The translations under genes and the position numbers were made by a program. This document shows, in pieces, positions 11,911 to 23,770 of a stretch of DNA of 64,000 nt. Below the pieces are notes generated by a model, which did not search any database, was not told the origin of the DNA, and saw only the letters and a list, made by a program, of their open reading frames with translations. The first letter of the stretch is position 1. Each line of letters starts with the position of its first letter. Origin of the DNA: Acanthochlamys bracteata. Lineage: Eukaryota; Streptophyta; Magnoliopsida; Pandanales; Velloziaceae. The stretch spans positions 5,585,001-5,649,000 of the forward strand of contig CM034126.1 in NCBI GenBank assembly GCA_019914995.1. The letters run 5' to 3'.

Positions 11911-14900
11911 ATGGGTTGTGGTCAATCAAAGCTGGAAGATTTAGAAGCAGTGGCGCTATGCCGGCGCCGGACGCAGCTTCTCGACGATGCAATTCACAAC
12001 CGGTTCGCTTTAGCAAACGCTCACAACGACTACTCTAATTCTCTCCGCTCTGTCGGCTCGGTTCTAAAGACTTTTCTCGAGTACAGCTCTTCTTTTCAAG
12101 CTCCGCCCTCGCCGGTGCTCAACCTTCCTTCTCAGCGGAAAGGCGATCCTCTTCCTCCACCAAGTCCTTCTCCTCTACCAGCTCACCACCACCATCTCCG
12201 TTCTCGTTCACATTCTGGTTCACACATTCACTTCCACTCTGATTCCGAAGACGATTCCGACTCCGACGCCGACGGAGATTCTCCGATTCACCACCACCTT
12301 CATCATCTTCGTCCGGAACCATATGACGAATTGCAGAAGCCGGCGACGACAACAACGACGATTCATTATGCCCGTAATCGTCCTGCGAGCTCTACGGTCT
12401 CGTATGAACAACAGCCCATGAATCCTGAACTCGTTCAGCACTACTATACTGGCCCCGGTGATCCTTCTTCTTCTTCTGGTACTTCTTCTTACCCTCCTCC
12501 CCCTGGGTACTCCTCTTACTATCCTCCTCCTCCTTCCTACTCCTCTACTCAGAATCAAGGTTATTATCCATCCTATCCTTATTCTTATGGGTATGGCAAT
12601 ATGGGAAATTTCTTTGGATCGGCTTCTCTCCCACCTGCCATGGCTTCGCCCCCAAGAATGGTGCCGGAACCTTCGAAGCCGCCGCCACCTATGCCTTCGC
12701 CGCCAAGAAATTCCGCTTGGGATTTCCTCAATCCTTTTGATTATAACTTCTACCAGCGGGCGTATACACCAAGCAGAAGTTCGAAGGAGGTTAGAGAAGA
12801 AGAGGGAATTCCGGAGCTCGAGGACGAGGAGGAAGAGGTGGTTAAGGAGGCTTATGGTGCTCCAAAGTTTGCAGCTTCTTCATCAACTGCTGCTCCTCCG
12901 GAGGAGTTATCTGGTAAGGCAATTGGTAGTGATAGTGATGTTGGGGAGGATTTGCAGCACCACAAGCAGAAGTCTACCGGAGAGGGAAGCAGCTCTGCAG
13001 AAGGGTTGGATGGTGATGTAGTGGATAAGAATGTGGTGGCTGATGATGAACGGAGACCACAGGAAGGACGGACGGTGGTGGTGCATAAGACTTACAGGGA
13101 CACGGCAGACGTTGCAGAGGAGATAAAGGCACAGTTCGAGAGGGTGTCAGATAATGCTGGGGAGCTAGCAAAGATGCTCGAGGTTGGGAAGCAACCATAT
13201 CATCAGAGAGCATCTGTGTACCAAGGTTCAAAGCTTTCCTTTTTCTTACATTGGTTTTGCGGCGATGGTTTGTGTTGCTTTGAATGTAATCTGTCTTTTG
13301 TTGTGTGCTCAGCATCAAAAATGATATGCATGTTACCACCCTCCACCAAAAATGATGTCAATTTCTTGGATTATGAGGAGGAAAAGGTCATGGGTGCTGG
13401 GAATCTCTCGTCTACATTGCAGAAGGTGTACATTTGGGAGAGCAAGCTTTATGAGGAAGTCAAGGTTAGCTTCCTGTCTTTGCCAATCAGGATTGCATGT
13501 TTTGCTTCCTATTCTGTTATCATCTTTTATGTGTACATTTAGATATATATGCATTCCTTCATACTATTTTGGTGATTCCACGAGCTAGAAGCATTGAAAT
13601 AGCACTATTTTTAAAAATTGATATCTTTTTAACTATGATATCAAAGTTGAGACTCAATGTTTTTTGACCGCTTTCTTACGCCTTTGAGAAATGAATTTAA
13701 GGTATTTTAGTGATTGTGTACTAATATCACCACAGATACAGTTGCAGGACCCTTTTGATTTATTGGTTTACTTCTTTATTGGCGAGAATATCGGTTCTGT
13801 TTTTACCTCATTATATATTGCAATATTATCATGAAATTTCATGACTGCTTATATTGGTTTTACTGTAGTGCTTCCAGAGACTTTGTTATGCGTTTAGTTG
13901 TTATTAGATGCCCCGCACTGATATACAAAGATTTAGCATGTCGGTTTGATGATGATGGTGCTGCCATTAGAACTCAAGCATCAAGGAATCAGAGTATTCT
14001 ATGCTATCAACAGAAAAACATCTTTCTTAAAAGTAGTTTGATGGCATACTTTTACCATGAACTTGTAATCTTACTTTACAGGTTTGCCAATTCCCATGTG
14101 CATGGTTTGGACGGTTTTGAGAATTATTGTCACCATTCTCTGATCTTTCGATGGCTTTCCCTTGAGTTCTAACTGTGTTCCTACATCGTGTGCTACTATG
14201 TTACAGGTCGAGGAAAAGATGCGGGTGCTTCATGAAAGGCAGTGTAAGAGACTCAAGCACTTGGATGCAAGAGGAGCTGAGGCTTACAAACTGGATGCAA
14301 CCCAAGCTATGATTAGGAAGTTATCGACAAAGATACGCATAGCTATTCAGATTGTGGAGTCCATATCAAAGAAGATAGATAAACTGTGGGATGATGAGCT
14401 ATGGCCTCAAATCAATGAACTTATTGAAGGGTATATAATTGTTTTTGCCTCCTTTTCTTGCCTGTTTGTTTGCACCTTTCTTGGCATATATAGAGAATGG
14501 ACTCCTGATAAGGATGTTGTTTGCTCCAAGTTGTTTAAAATCAACTTTATCTGATGTTTGGCTCTTTTAAATTGTCCGGAAACGAAATGAATCCCCTTCT
14601 AGTGTTTGTTCAGTAAACTTTGGGGTTTTATTCCCATTCTTGAAAGAATGAGATCTAAGGATTCTATGGTAGTTGCTTCCATGAATTTCCTTAGGTATTT
14701 ACTTTTCATTCCCTTTTAGCTAATATTAACCATCCACTTCTTTCTCTTTTGCCATATTTATATAAATTTCTTTTGTCTCATTCTAGAAGATTTGAGTATT
14801 AGATAATTTGTATTATTATTTTTAACAATTGGATGAGTAATTGCATTTACTTATAGGACTAAACAATAGTGGGGTCAATCATTCCCATTTGTACATTTTG

Positions 14901-17900
14901 ATATGATTCTAATTCATAATGTGGGAGCTAAGACCTTAGGCATGGGGTTCCACATATGTGCATATATATATATATATAGGGGCACCCCTCACTTAGAATG
15001 CTTCAAATTTAATCTCCTCCATTGGATATAAATAACTATGCGTTGGAATCTCTATGAAAAAAATTCATCTCAATCGGATCATGAATCTATCTCCATCTGA
15101 CCTTTTGATCAAAAGACAATATATATAGTTTTTATTCTTTTTTTTTTCTGTCATTTTGATCAAGATGTCCGATGGAGGTCGATGTATGATCCGATTGAGT
15201 TGAAATTTTACCAAAGAAATTCTTGCCTATAGTTCTTCATATCTAACGGTGGAGATTAAATTTAGAACATCCTAGGTTTGGGGTTCCCCATGGGTGCCCC
15301 TAAGGAGTTGGGTGTCCCTATCCCCTCCATATATATATACATATATATATATATAGATATATATATATACATATATATACACTTTATGGACCCATATGTA
15401 TATGCATGTATATATGTATGCATACATGGAAATTAAAGTTCTGTTAATTTTGGAATAATATACAAAACCATATTGCAAATTTGTGCTAGATGAATAAATT
15501 AAAAAGATATGAGTTAGTGTATTGACAGTACGTACTTTAAGACAAATCTAAGTGTCTTTCTGCAATATAAAAAAGATACATAAATGAAATTATGTGACTG
15601 AAGTTGTAAGTTTTAGTAACAGAGACTTCAAAATAGTTGAAATTGGGAGGACAAAGATTTTTTGTATCTTAAGGTAAAGACAGAAAGTTTTAGTGGAGTG
15701 AGATAGGGAAATAAGGTCTTATATATGAAAATATTTGAAGAAAGTATGGATATTTACTTAATAAAAGGAAAAGAAAGAAATGCAGCTAAGTCATTTTTGG
15801 TGTAGTGAAATACTAACAGGATCAAGTTTCATTTGTTATAGTACAATGGAGTGGTCAATACAAAGACGTTCACTTACTTTGCATGGTAGTGTCACGAATC
15901 ACTAGAACAATATAAATATCTTTAAGACACTGAAACCACTTAAGCAACGAGAAGCTTATGGTAACCACCCTCGTAAAGTTTGCACATTCTAAATTGACTT
16001 TGCTTCTATAGAGAGAAGAAATAGCTTTTGCCTTCGTTTTTATCGTTACCCATAGTACAGAAAGATGAATTAAGATTCAAGTGGTAATGATTAAAGAAAA
16101 ATGGAATTACAATCAATATACCCCTTTGTATTTATCATCTAGGCTCGTTGTAATTATGGTGTTCGCGGAGGTTCTTTGACAACTCAAAACTCTTCGCGAG
16201 CCATATTATTGAGTACTGTCTCCTTATAGCTCAGCCCATTTCCTTATGTTCTTGGCTCAGGCTAGTTTACTGCTCACAGAAACTCGAGTTGATATTACAA
16301 ATTTGGTATCTCTTAAATACAAATACACAGTTGAATCTCCAAGCCTGAATCACTTAACTCTAGAATCACTCATTGCCATCGATAACTGTTGAATTCTTGC
16401 ATTAGATTCAATATCTCGAAATATGCATCAAAATCTTACCTTCCTTCCAAGACCGGATGGATCTTACCTAAGGTGATTTTTCCAAAACAATTATATCTAA
16501 CCGATAGAGAAAGGACTAAAACTAAAATCCCATTAGATTCAGACACTCCTGGCAAGAGAAGTCTGTCATTGTTAGAGTGAATTTGGTAATCTGAAAGGGT
16601 ATCGATTTACTATCGTTCGTGCAAATGGAATCCAGTTGTAGTTATAATATAAGGATCAGTCCATGCCCATCCTGTTGTTTTAACCAAATGTCTCAGAGTG
16701 TTAAGTTGAATCGGCTTTATAGACGAAGTTATCTTCAAATACAAAGGGTATATTGATTGTAACCTTTATTGCAGGAACCTTTGATTGGTTATGTATCTAA
16801 GAAGACTTGATGTATGATACGTGAATGCATGAAAATGCTCCTAGTTGTTTAAAATAACACAAACTATAGAAAAGGCAAAGTTTAAAGAGCTGAGCCATGC
16901 CAAGAGTAGATAAATTGCTCACACAGCTCTTGAGTTAACATGCCTATTGGCCAATCCTTGCGCACTTACATTGATTATTTAGATATTTTTGGTTGTGTTA
17001 ATTGCTAAGGGGATGTTTGAGATTGCTTATAAGTACGTACTCAAAGAAACCTTTTCGGCTTTTTGTTTTTCAAGACACCTTTTGTAGTACCATAGAAATG
17101 TTTTAAAAAATTTAGAGTGATTGTACGCCATAGAATTATTATATGCAATTTTTTTAAAGCTAAAAAAAGGCAAATTCGTTTACTAAAAAAACCCAGCCAA
17201 AAGTTTCTTTTACCAAAAGCACCTTATTTCAAGCAATCTGAAATGACCCTTAATAGTGTTTTTTGGTTGTTACAATGACAAGATAATAATTTTGTGCAAA
17301 TGGTAAGATTTAATAATATGTTCTAAATATTTTCCTTTTGTTTCCTCACATTATTCTAGTGCTTTTATATTGATTTAAAAACAAAAACTGGTAAGTGGTC
17401 ACGTTCTTACCAAGTATATCTGGTCATTTGCAAACAACGACTATTAAAAATAAACACAAAAGGTCACATTTAGGTGTCATGTTAGTTAAAGGATTGGGCG
17501 TCACGCATTTGCGTGACATTAAAGGAACACGGGCATGCCACGCTTCCTCATGCTCGTCTTCCTATGCATAAATTGGGTTCTTTCGCAGTATCTAAGGCCT
17601 AATCAGACACAAGACTCCTCATTGGAGCAACCTTTGTATTCATGGTAGAGTTGTTTGGATTGAGCAAACTGTTGTGGAGCCAGTTTTGGTTTAACCTGGT
17701 GTTGTCTATGTCTCCAAGCCATCTGAACCTTTCAGGCTGGATGATTTCTAGAACGTTGGATTTAAGACATAAAATGTTTATTTTTGTGTATGACTAAGGC
17801 ATGTCATTGTGAGAACCTTCTATACTTCATATCGAAGGGTAGGTTTGCTTGTGGAGATCTATTTAGTACCATGGAGGTTTATGTTATTAAGGATATAAGA

Positions 17901-19277
17901 TTCCACTATGCTTGTGAATGCATTTACTGAGAGATCTATTCAAGACTAGATTTAATTTGTCATCTACAATTTGTTTGTATTACTAGGTATTTGCAATTTT
18001 ATTGTTTTCCTTGTTTGTCATGCTTGGGTGATTTTATCAATGTTTATGTGATTTTTTGCAAGGAGAGTTAGACCTCCTTTAATGGGATTTGTTTGATGAT
18101 TATATGCTTAGGAAATTTTATTTCTAATATTAATGCTGCCTTCTAAGGAAAAGCCAGAGTCACTAGTTTGGGCTATTAAAGATTTGGGGAGTGGACTTGC
18201 AAATCCCAACTCTTCAACACTCAGGGATGCCAAGATACTTTGTTTCTAACTATGGCATCCAGGTTTCTAGGCATAAGCATTTTTCCACTCTGGATACCCT
18301 CATATTGTTGGCCTTTTTGTAAACAGTTCTTTAGCAGTTGGTTGGAGTTTGAGATTGTGTCCTGCCACCTTGCTATTTTTGTCTGTGCTAATATTGTCAT
18401 TTAATTCTTAGGCATTTTGTTGTGTTCATTTGATTTGGTGAAGTTATTCTGTCGTTGTCTTTGTCCTTATAAAATTTGAGGTTTCAACAGCAACTGAAAC
18501 AGCTCATAGATACTTGATTGAGTCTGATGATAACTTACTTGCAGGTTCATGAGAATGTGGAAAGCTATGCTGGAATGTCATCGGACTCAATGCCATGCCA
18601 TTTCTGAAGCAAAAAGTCTAACGTTGATTTCAGCGGCCAGTAAACTGAGTGACAATCACATGGATATTGCAATGCGACTTGAGCTGGAGCTGCTACAGTG
18701 GATTGGTAGTTTCTCTGCTTGGGTAGTTGCCCAAAAGAACTTCGTCAAATCCCTGAATGACTGGCTTTTGTTGTGTCTTCAGAATAAACCTGTAGAAACT
18801 GATGACGGATATGCTCCTTTCTCACCCGGGAGGATAGGAGCTCCTCCCATCTTTGTTATTTGCAATTACTGGTCCCAGATTATGAACAGAATCTCTGAGA
18901 GGGAAGTACTCGATGCCATGCAGTCTTTAGAAAGTATAGTAAGACACTTGTGGGAACATAGTAGTATTGAGCAGCGACAAAGATTGATTGCAAGTAAAGA
19001 CGTGGATGGATTGGTAAGGAACAGAGAAAGGGAAGCACAACGAATCCAGAAAGAGGTGGAGTCGTTGAATAAGAAGCTTGTTCTAGTCTCTCGCCAGAGT
19101 GATGTCCCAGTTATTCATCAAGCCCATAGTGACCAAAGTAGCAGTCTGCAGGTCAGCTTGAAGCAGATTTTTGAAGCCATGGAGAGTTTCGCTTCCAATT
19201 CTGTGAAAGCTTATGAGGAGCTTCTTTCTCGTGGCCGGGAAGAGATAGGAAGTGGAGAAGAATCTAAAGTATCATGA
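11911..19277 (+). CDS. DUF630/DUF632 protein (NRG2/REL2-like family)
   Basis: I model four exons: 11911-13225, 13313-13464, 14207-14430 and 18545-19277. All introns are GT-AG, all phases join in frame, and they encode 807 residues. The start MGCGQSK gives an N-myristoylation-type Gly2 with a Cys that could be palmitoylated, suggesting membrane attachment. DUF630 covers about residues 1-60. A Pro/Ser/His-rich low-complexity region follows, with an acidic patch near 300. DUF632 runs from about 387 (RTVVVHKTY) to about 700 and includes GNLSSTLQKVY, SRPG-like FSPGRIGAPPIF and an ISEREVLDAMQ segment. A charged helix likely to coil follows. Known relatives include Arabidopsis NRG2 (nitrate regulation) and rice REL2 (leaf shape); which role applies here is not shown. 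The 4,114-bp third intron holds repeats. No disabling change was seen. Confidence 0.93.
14979..15300. repeat. Fold-back element (long inverted repeat) in intron 3 of the DUF632 gene
   Basis: The ends are GGGGCACCC (14979-14987) and GGGTGCCCC (15292-15300), flanked on both sides by TA. The two arms, each about 140 bp, are imperfect reverse complements over most of their length; both contain, for example, CAATCGGATCAT and TTTGATCAA on the appropriate strand. The transcript would fold into one long hairpin. TA flanks suggest a Tc1/mariner-like (Stowaway-type) origin, but the terminal sequence is not the classic Stowaway one. Confidence 0.8.
15328..15381. repeat. AT-rich simple repeat
   Basis: Runs of (AT) broken by C and G in intron 3 of the DUF632 gene, just after the fold-back element. 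Confidence 0.8.
16107..16762. mobile_element. Non-autonomous element with terminal inverted repeats, intron 3 of the DUF632 gene
   Basis: TTACAATCAATATACCC opens the element at 16107 and its reverse complement closes it at 16762. The inverted match extends inwards through TTTGTATTT with one length difference. The 656-bp body has only a 63-residue open frame that resembles nothing I know. It looks like a non-autonomous DNA transposon; the target duplication is unclear. Confidence 0.7.
17016..17243. repeat. MITE with TTTGAGATTGCTT ends, intron 3 of the DUF632 gene
   Basis: TTTGAGATTGCTT at the left pairs with TTTCAGATTGCTT read from the right, 12 of 13 positions. The ends resemble those of the AT-rich MITE family elsewhere in the window (GGGATTGCTT), but the interior is less AT-rich, so it may be a sister subfamily. 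Confidence 0.55.
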
Positions 19278-20674
19278 TTCATTTAAATATAATCAGCATT
19301 TATTTGCTGTGAATTGTGCGTGGATGGTCTTTAGACATGTGTGGCTGAGCTTTTCGCTTTCATGCAAGGAAATAAAAGATGGAAAGGTAGAGAGGATTTT
19401 CCCTGGATGATAATGATATTTTGCAATTTAATGGGACAGATATGAAATGCTAGCCAAATTCGTACCGTGTAGGCTGCCTCTTAGTATTGACTTCAAAGAA
19501 GATAAAGCAAGTCTTAGAAATTGTGGGTGACCATCTTCATCCTTAATTTAGTCATTCCTCTTGTTCCATCAGAAAAGCTAGAAGCTAGAAAGTCTACCAT
19601 GATCATTGGCAAGCCAAAGTATAATTGATTGTCAGACATTCACTTGTATGGCATTTGCAAACAACATTCTAGGTGGATGTTGTTTGTGAGGCTGGCGAAG
19701 ACACTGTGAGCAACATTGGCACTCAAAAAAACTTCCAAATTAGTGGCTCTATGAGTGGGTCTGGTAGGTATATCATATGATTTTACATTCTGTGCAACTA
19801 CTGGATCGTGAAGGTGGGCTAGCATCTTGCTAAAGGTGTCGATGCAGGTAGAAGTCCTACTTGTTTTCCTATCAATCCGGGAGCTATGTTGATGCCCACT
19901 AATGCAGCTCAGTTAAAAATGTGCTCAACGGCATGAAAGAATGCAGTGCGGAATCCTGTTATCTGAGTTTTCTGCAGGGTAACGGCTTTGTCTCTATAGC
20001 TTTCTCAAGTCATAATCCCCTGGATGGTTAGCTCTGTACATTATAATGTTTATCCTTTCATTTCTGTAGTTTTTCATGTACAGTTAAGTTCTCTATAGTT
20101 TAGTCTAGCCTGTGTAAATGGCCAAAAGGCATCATCGGGTAGTCAGTCATCTGATAAATTTATTATAAACGATTAAGTAGAATGTACAATGCAGCCAATA
20201 GTAGTTTTCCTGTGCAACTGCTATACAGGATTTTATGAACATGTCCAAATCCTTGTTACTATTTGCAATTTCAAATATTGAACTGATTGGAAGCAGTTTT
20301 CTTTCTGATAGAAGAGAAGCATGTGACTAATGGAAACCTGGAGGCTAGTTCGTGTGTTGCTACTACATCTATCGGCGCTTTGGTTCCTTGGGTTACTAAA
20401 ATTTGCAAAGAAAAATTGTTCAAGCTGTTACTATGACTTATGAGATAATCTATGCGGCTACTATTAAACCTACAAAGTCAAAAATATAGTAGTTGCTTAA
20501 GAAACTACTTTTCTGTTAGCTAATGCAAAGAAAAATTGTTCAAGCAACGATTACTAACTTGCTGCTCTGTTTCCTGAATGTGTTGCTTGAATCATTCTAC
20601 GGAATACTATGTCCCCGAATTAGCCCCATGGGAGGGGTTTTATATTTTGGTCTATGTTTCTTGTAATCACTCAA
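19278..20674. other. 3' flank of the DUF632 gene, no gene seen
   Basis: The first few hundred bases are presumably the 3' untranslated region. No further coding exon or repeat boundary could be supported up to the MITE at 20675. Confidence 0.4.
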
Positions 20675-20902
20675 TATTTGGGAGTGCTTATAAATAAAGT
20701 TTTTTAAAATAAAAAATATTTTTTTTGAAAAAAAAGTTTTATTTTTTTATTTTAAAAAAATAATAAAAATATATAATAAAAAAATTTTATTATGTAAATT
20801 TTTTTATATTTTTTAAATTTTTAAATAAATTTTTAAATATATATAAAATATGTATTGAAACGTGAATTGAAAAATTTTGTAGAAAAATGCAAAGCCAAAC
20901 GC
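20675..20902 (+). repeat. AT-rich MITE family, copy 2
   Basis: Begins TATTTGGGAGTGCTTAT and ends near GCCAAACGCTCC, with the shared A/T interior including AATAATAAAAATATATAATAA. Same orientation as the copies at 24628 and 35958. Confidence 0.75.
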
Positions 20903-22576
20903 TCCAAAAGTTGAATCCTCAAAGGGCCAAAAGAACCAAAGCAACACCGTCCTCTTTCGTCTCTTACTGCAACCATCAAATACAAACATCAGAGCTTGTG
21001 TCTTGTGGACAGGCAGGTTGATTGCCATCTGATGCATATTCGTATTTTGCCTTCCCATCTGCAGCAGTAGGGCGCGTGCATACATGTTGTTACAGGAAAT
21101 GATCCTGACCTTCAGGAGCTATAGTGGTATGGGCTATGAAGGGAAAGTAATGATCCATGCTAGAATTCAATAAAATTTGGAGTTAAATTTTAATAAAAAT
21201 AAAATTAGTATAAAATAAAAATAAAATTACGGAAGTTTCTTTATCAGAGCTTTCTTTATCTGAGTTCCATGCGGCTACTGAAAGTTTCAGTTCCGAGAAT
21301 ATTGTGTCCGAGATGGGAGAGAAAGCGCCCAACGTTGTTTACAAGGGATGTTACAAAACAGAAGATGGATCGCATTCAAGAAGTTCCCAAAGCACGCTTG
21401 GCATGACCCCAAACAGTTTGCAGTATAGCTTTTGATGTGGAAATAAATTGAACTTTTAAATGAGATTGATAGGGAAGATTGAAGTTTATAGTCAGTTTGG
21501 GGAAAAAAAGTTTGAATCTTTAGTCAGTTTTGATTGGTTTATTTGCAGGAGGAGGCCTGGGATGTGGGGAAACTAAGATGCAGGCGGTTGGCAAAGCTGA
21601 TTGGTTATTGCTGTGAAGGGGATGAATGCTTGCGGGTAGCTCAGTACATGACCAAAGACACCCTTGCAAAGCATCTGTTCCATTGTTTGCCCCTCTTTCT
21701 TGTTATTTTGATGTTTATTTGGATATTGGATTAACTGAATCTTAGTTACTTCTTCTATACTTGTTTGATTATGGATTCACTGAATGAGTATCGACTTGGT
21801 TATTTTATGCGAAGTTTCGCATTTTGTAGAGGATATTGCTACAATGTCTTGTATTTAGCACTTCCGGTTTGAAGAGTAACAGGTTGTCCATTACATTTCA
21901 TTACTTGGTTGTTGGTTAGCAAGTGCATAAACCATTTACCCCTTAGGATTATACTTTTTTAAAGCTTCGGCATGACCAGCCTGACTAATAAGCTACTTGG
22001 CAGGGTAATAGTGACTAGAGATTTGGACATCTATTTAGACAGAGGCAAAATGAAAAAAGCAAAAAGAAAATGGATTTGCTCCTTGTCTAGACGGTCCTGT
22101 TAGTAAAAGACTTGCTGCTGATTGTCTACTATGTTTTGTATCTATGATAAACTCATCGGCCCCTGATTTTCCTTTGTATGAATGCATAATATAACCATAA
22201 CAAGGACATGTAGATTCTTTCTGATCTTTTTCTTGGATGGAATCTGATTAATATTTCTCTTTCTAGACTAGATATGTACTCTTCTCTGACTAGTAGATCT
22301 TTACATCTTCTGATGGTTCGTAAACTTCTCACCTTTCGTGTTATTTCTTTTCATCAGGGGAAAGTCAAACTATTGAATGGGCTATGCGTACAACGTGTTG
22401 CTTAATACATTGCTGAAGCATTAGATTATTGTAGCAGTGAAAGGCGGTCTTTGTTTCATGACTTAAAATGCATACAGAGTTCTCTTTGATGAGGTGAGAT
22501 CGCTGTCCTTTTGAATCATATTTCATCTGCAAAATAATCAACAGCCTATCGGAAGAACAATTCCTACTGAAATGAC

Positions 22577-22597
22577 ACACACACACACACACACACA

Positions 22598-22625
<28 letters not shown>
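22577..22625. repeat. (AC)n(TC)n microsatellite
   Basis: A pure AC run passes directly into a TC run within an intron of the BSK pseudogene. Such compound repeats are often polymorphic. Confidence 0.95.
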
Positions 22626-22628
<3 letters not shown>

Positions 22629-23336
22629 GTTTATGGTTTATATAGCTTAACCAGTGTCGTTCTGGTTGCATACCTTTTTACAAGGAATTCGAATTGGAGT
22701 TGGAATTGTGTTAGATGTTGTCAGACTAAAAACAAATGGACCTAAAATAAGATAAGAAATAAGGCAGGAAAGCTCCCCATTGTTCAAACAGAAGGAATTT
22801 CATAATAAATGAGGTTTCATATTAATAGTTTGTAGGATGTTTATGTCTTGTCTGCTAAACCATAAACATCATATATTTTCTTAGTTCAATAGCTAGTCAT
22901 GCATCCTATGGTTGCATAAATCATATCCTCTAACTGGTACAATATGAAGAGGTATATCTATGAAGCTAATACTAAACTGTATTTTGAATATTCAATTGTT
23001 TAGTGTTTCAAAACTTGAATATATGTAGGGTACGGACAATGAATTCACAAATATGTAGTTAATTAGGCCGAATAACTACAAGAGCAGATCTTTACAAGTA
23101 GTGATGGGCATCAGTGTTGATGTTCCCACGGGGAGATCTAGCTTTATTTGCTAATTGGATCTTTCATAAGCTTCGTTAATGTAACACATAATTTAGATTT
23201 AGCTTCTGTTGAACGCGTAATTTGATTATATCATGGTGATGGTCTGATTAAATTCACATGCTCTTCCCGTTTATTTTTGTTTAAATTCCGCTTTATGCTT
23301 TCTTTGGTAGATTCTGCCATAATCCTTTTCTAATAA

Positions 23337-23492
<156 letters not shown>

Positions 23493-23770
23493 TAGATTGT
23501 GCGGTTAGTCTGAGTAGTAATGTGGTATTAGCCTTGAGGATGAAATTAGATAAAACTATGTGTGTATGTATACCTTTTAAAATCTGAGACGTGAAGTTTT
23601 CTTATTTACATGACACCTCAATTTCACTCTTGCATACTTTGTATTCTTTTTCTGCATATTGGTACCACATGGCATAAATGATAAACATCGAGCTGATCTT
23701 AGAAGCATTTGTTTTAAGAAATAGGGAAAGTTGCATACCATGAGCTCTATAGAGCGTACATTTGGTTAGG

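Noticed and set aside
12119-12558. Long open frames on the minus strand and in other plus frames within exon 1 of the DUF632 gene
   Set aside because: They are Arg- or Leu-rich shadows of the low-complexity Pro/Ser/His coding region and have no splice or domain support.
15272-15478. A minus-strand frame rich in Tyr and Ile
   Set aside because: It is a translation of an (AT)n simple repeat.
22577-22625. A CVCVCVC-type short minus-strand peptide
   Set aside because: It is simply the AC/TC microsatellite read as codons.
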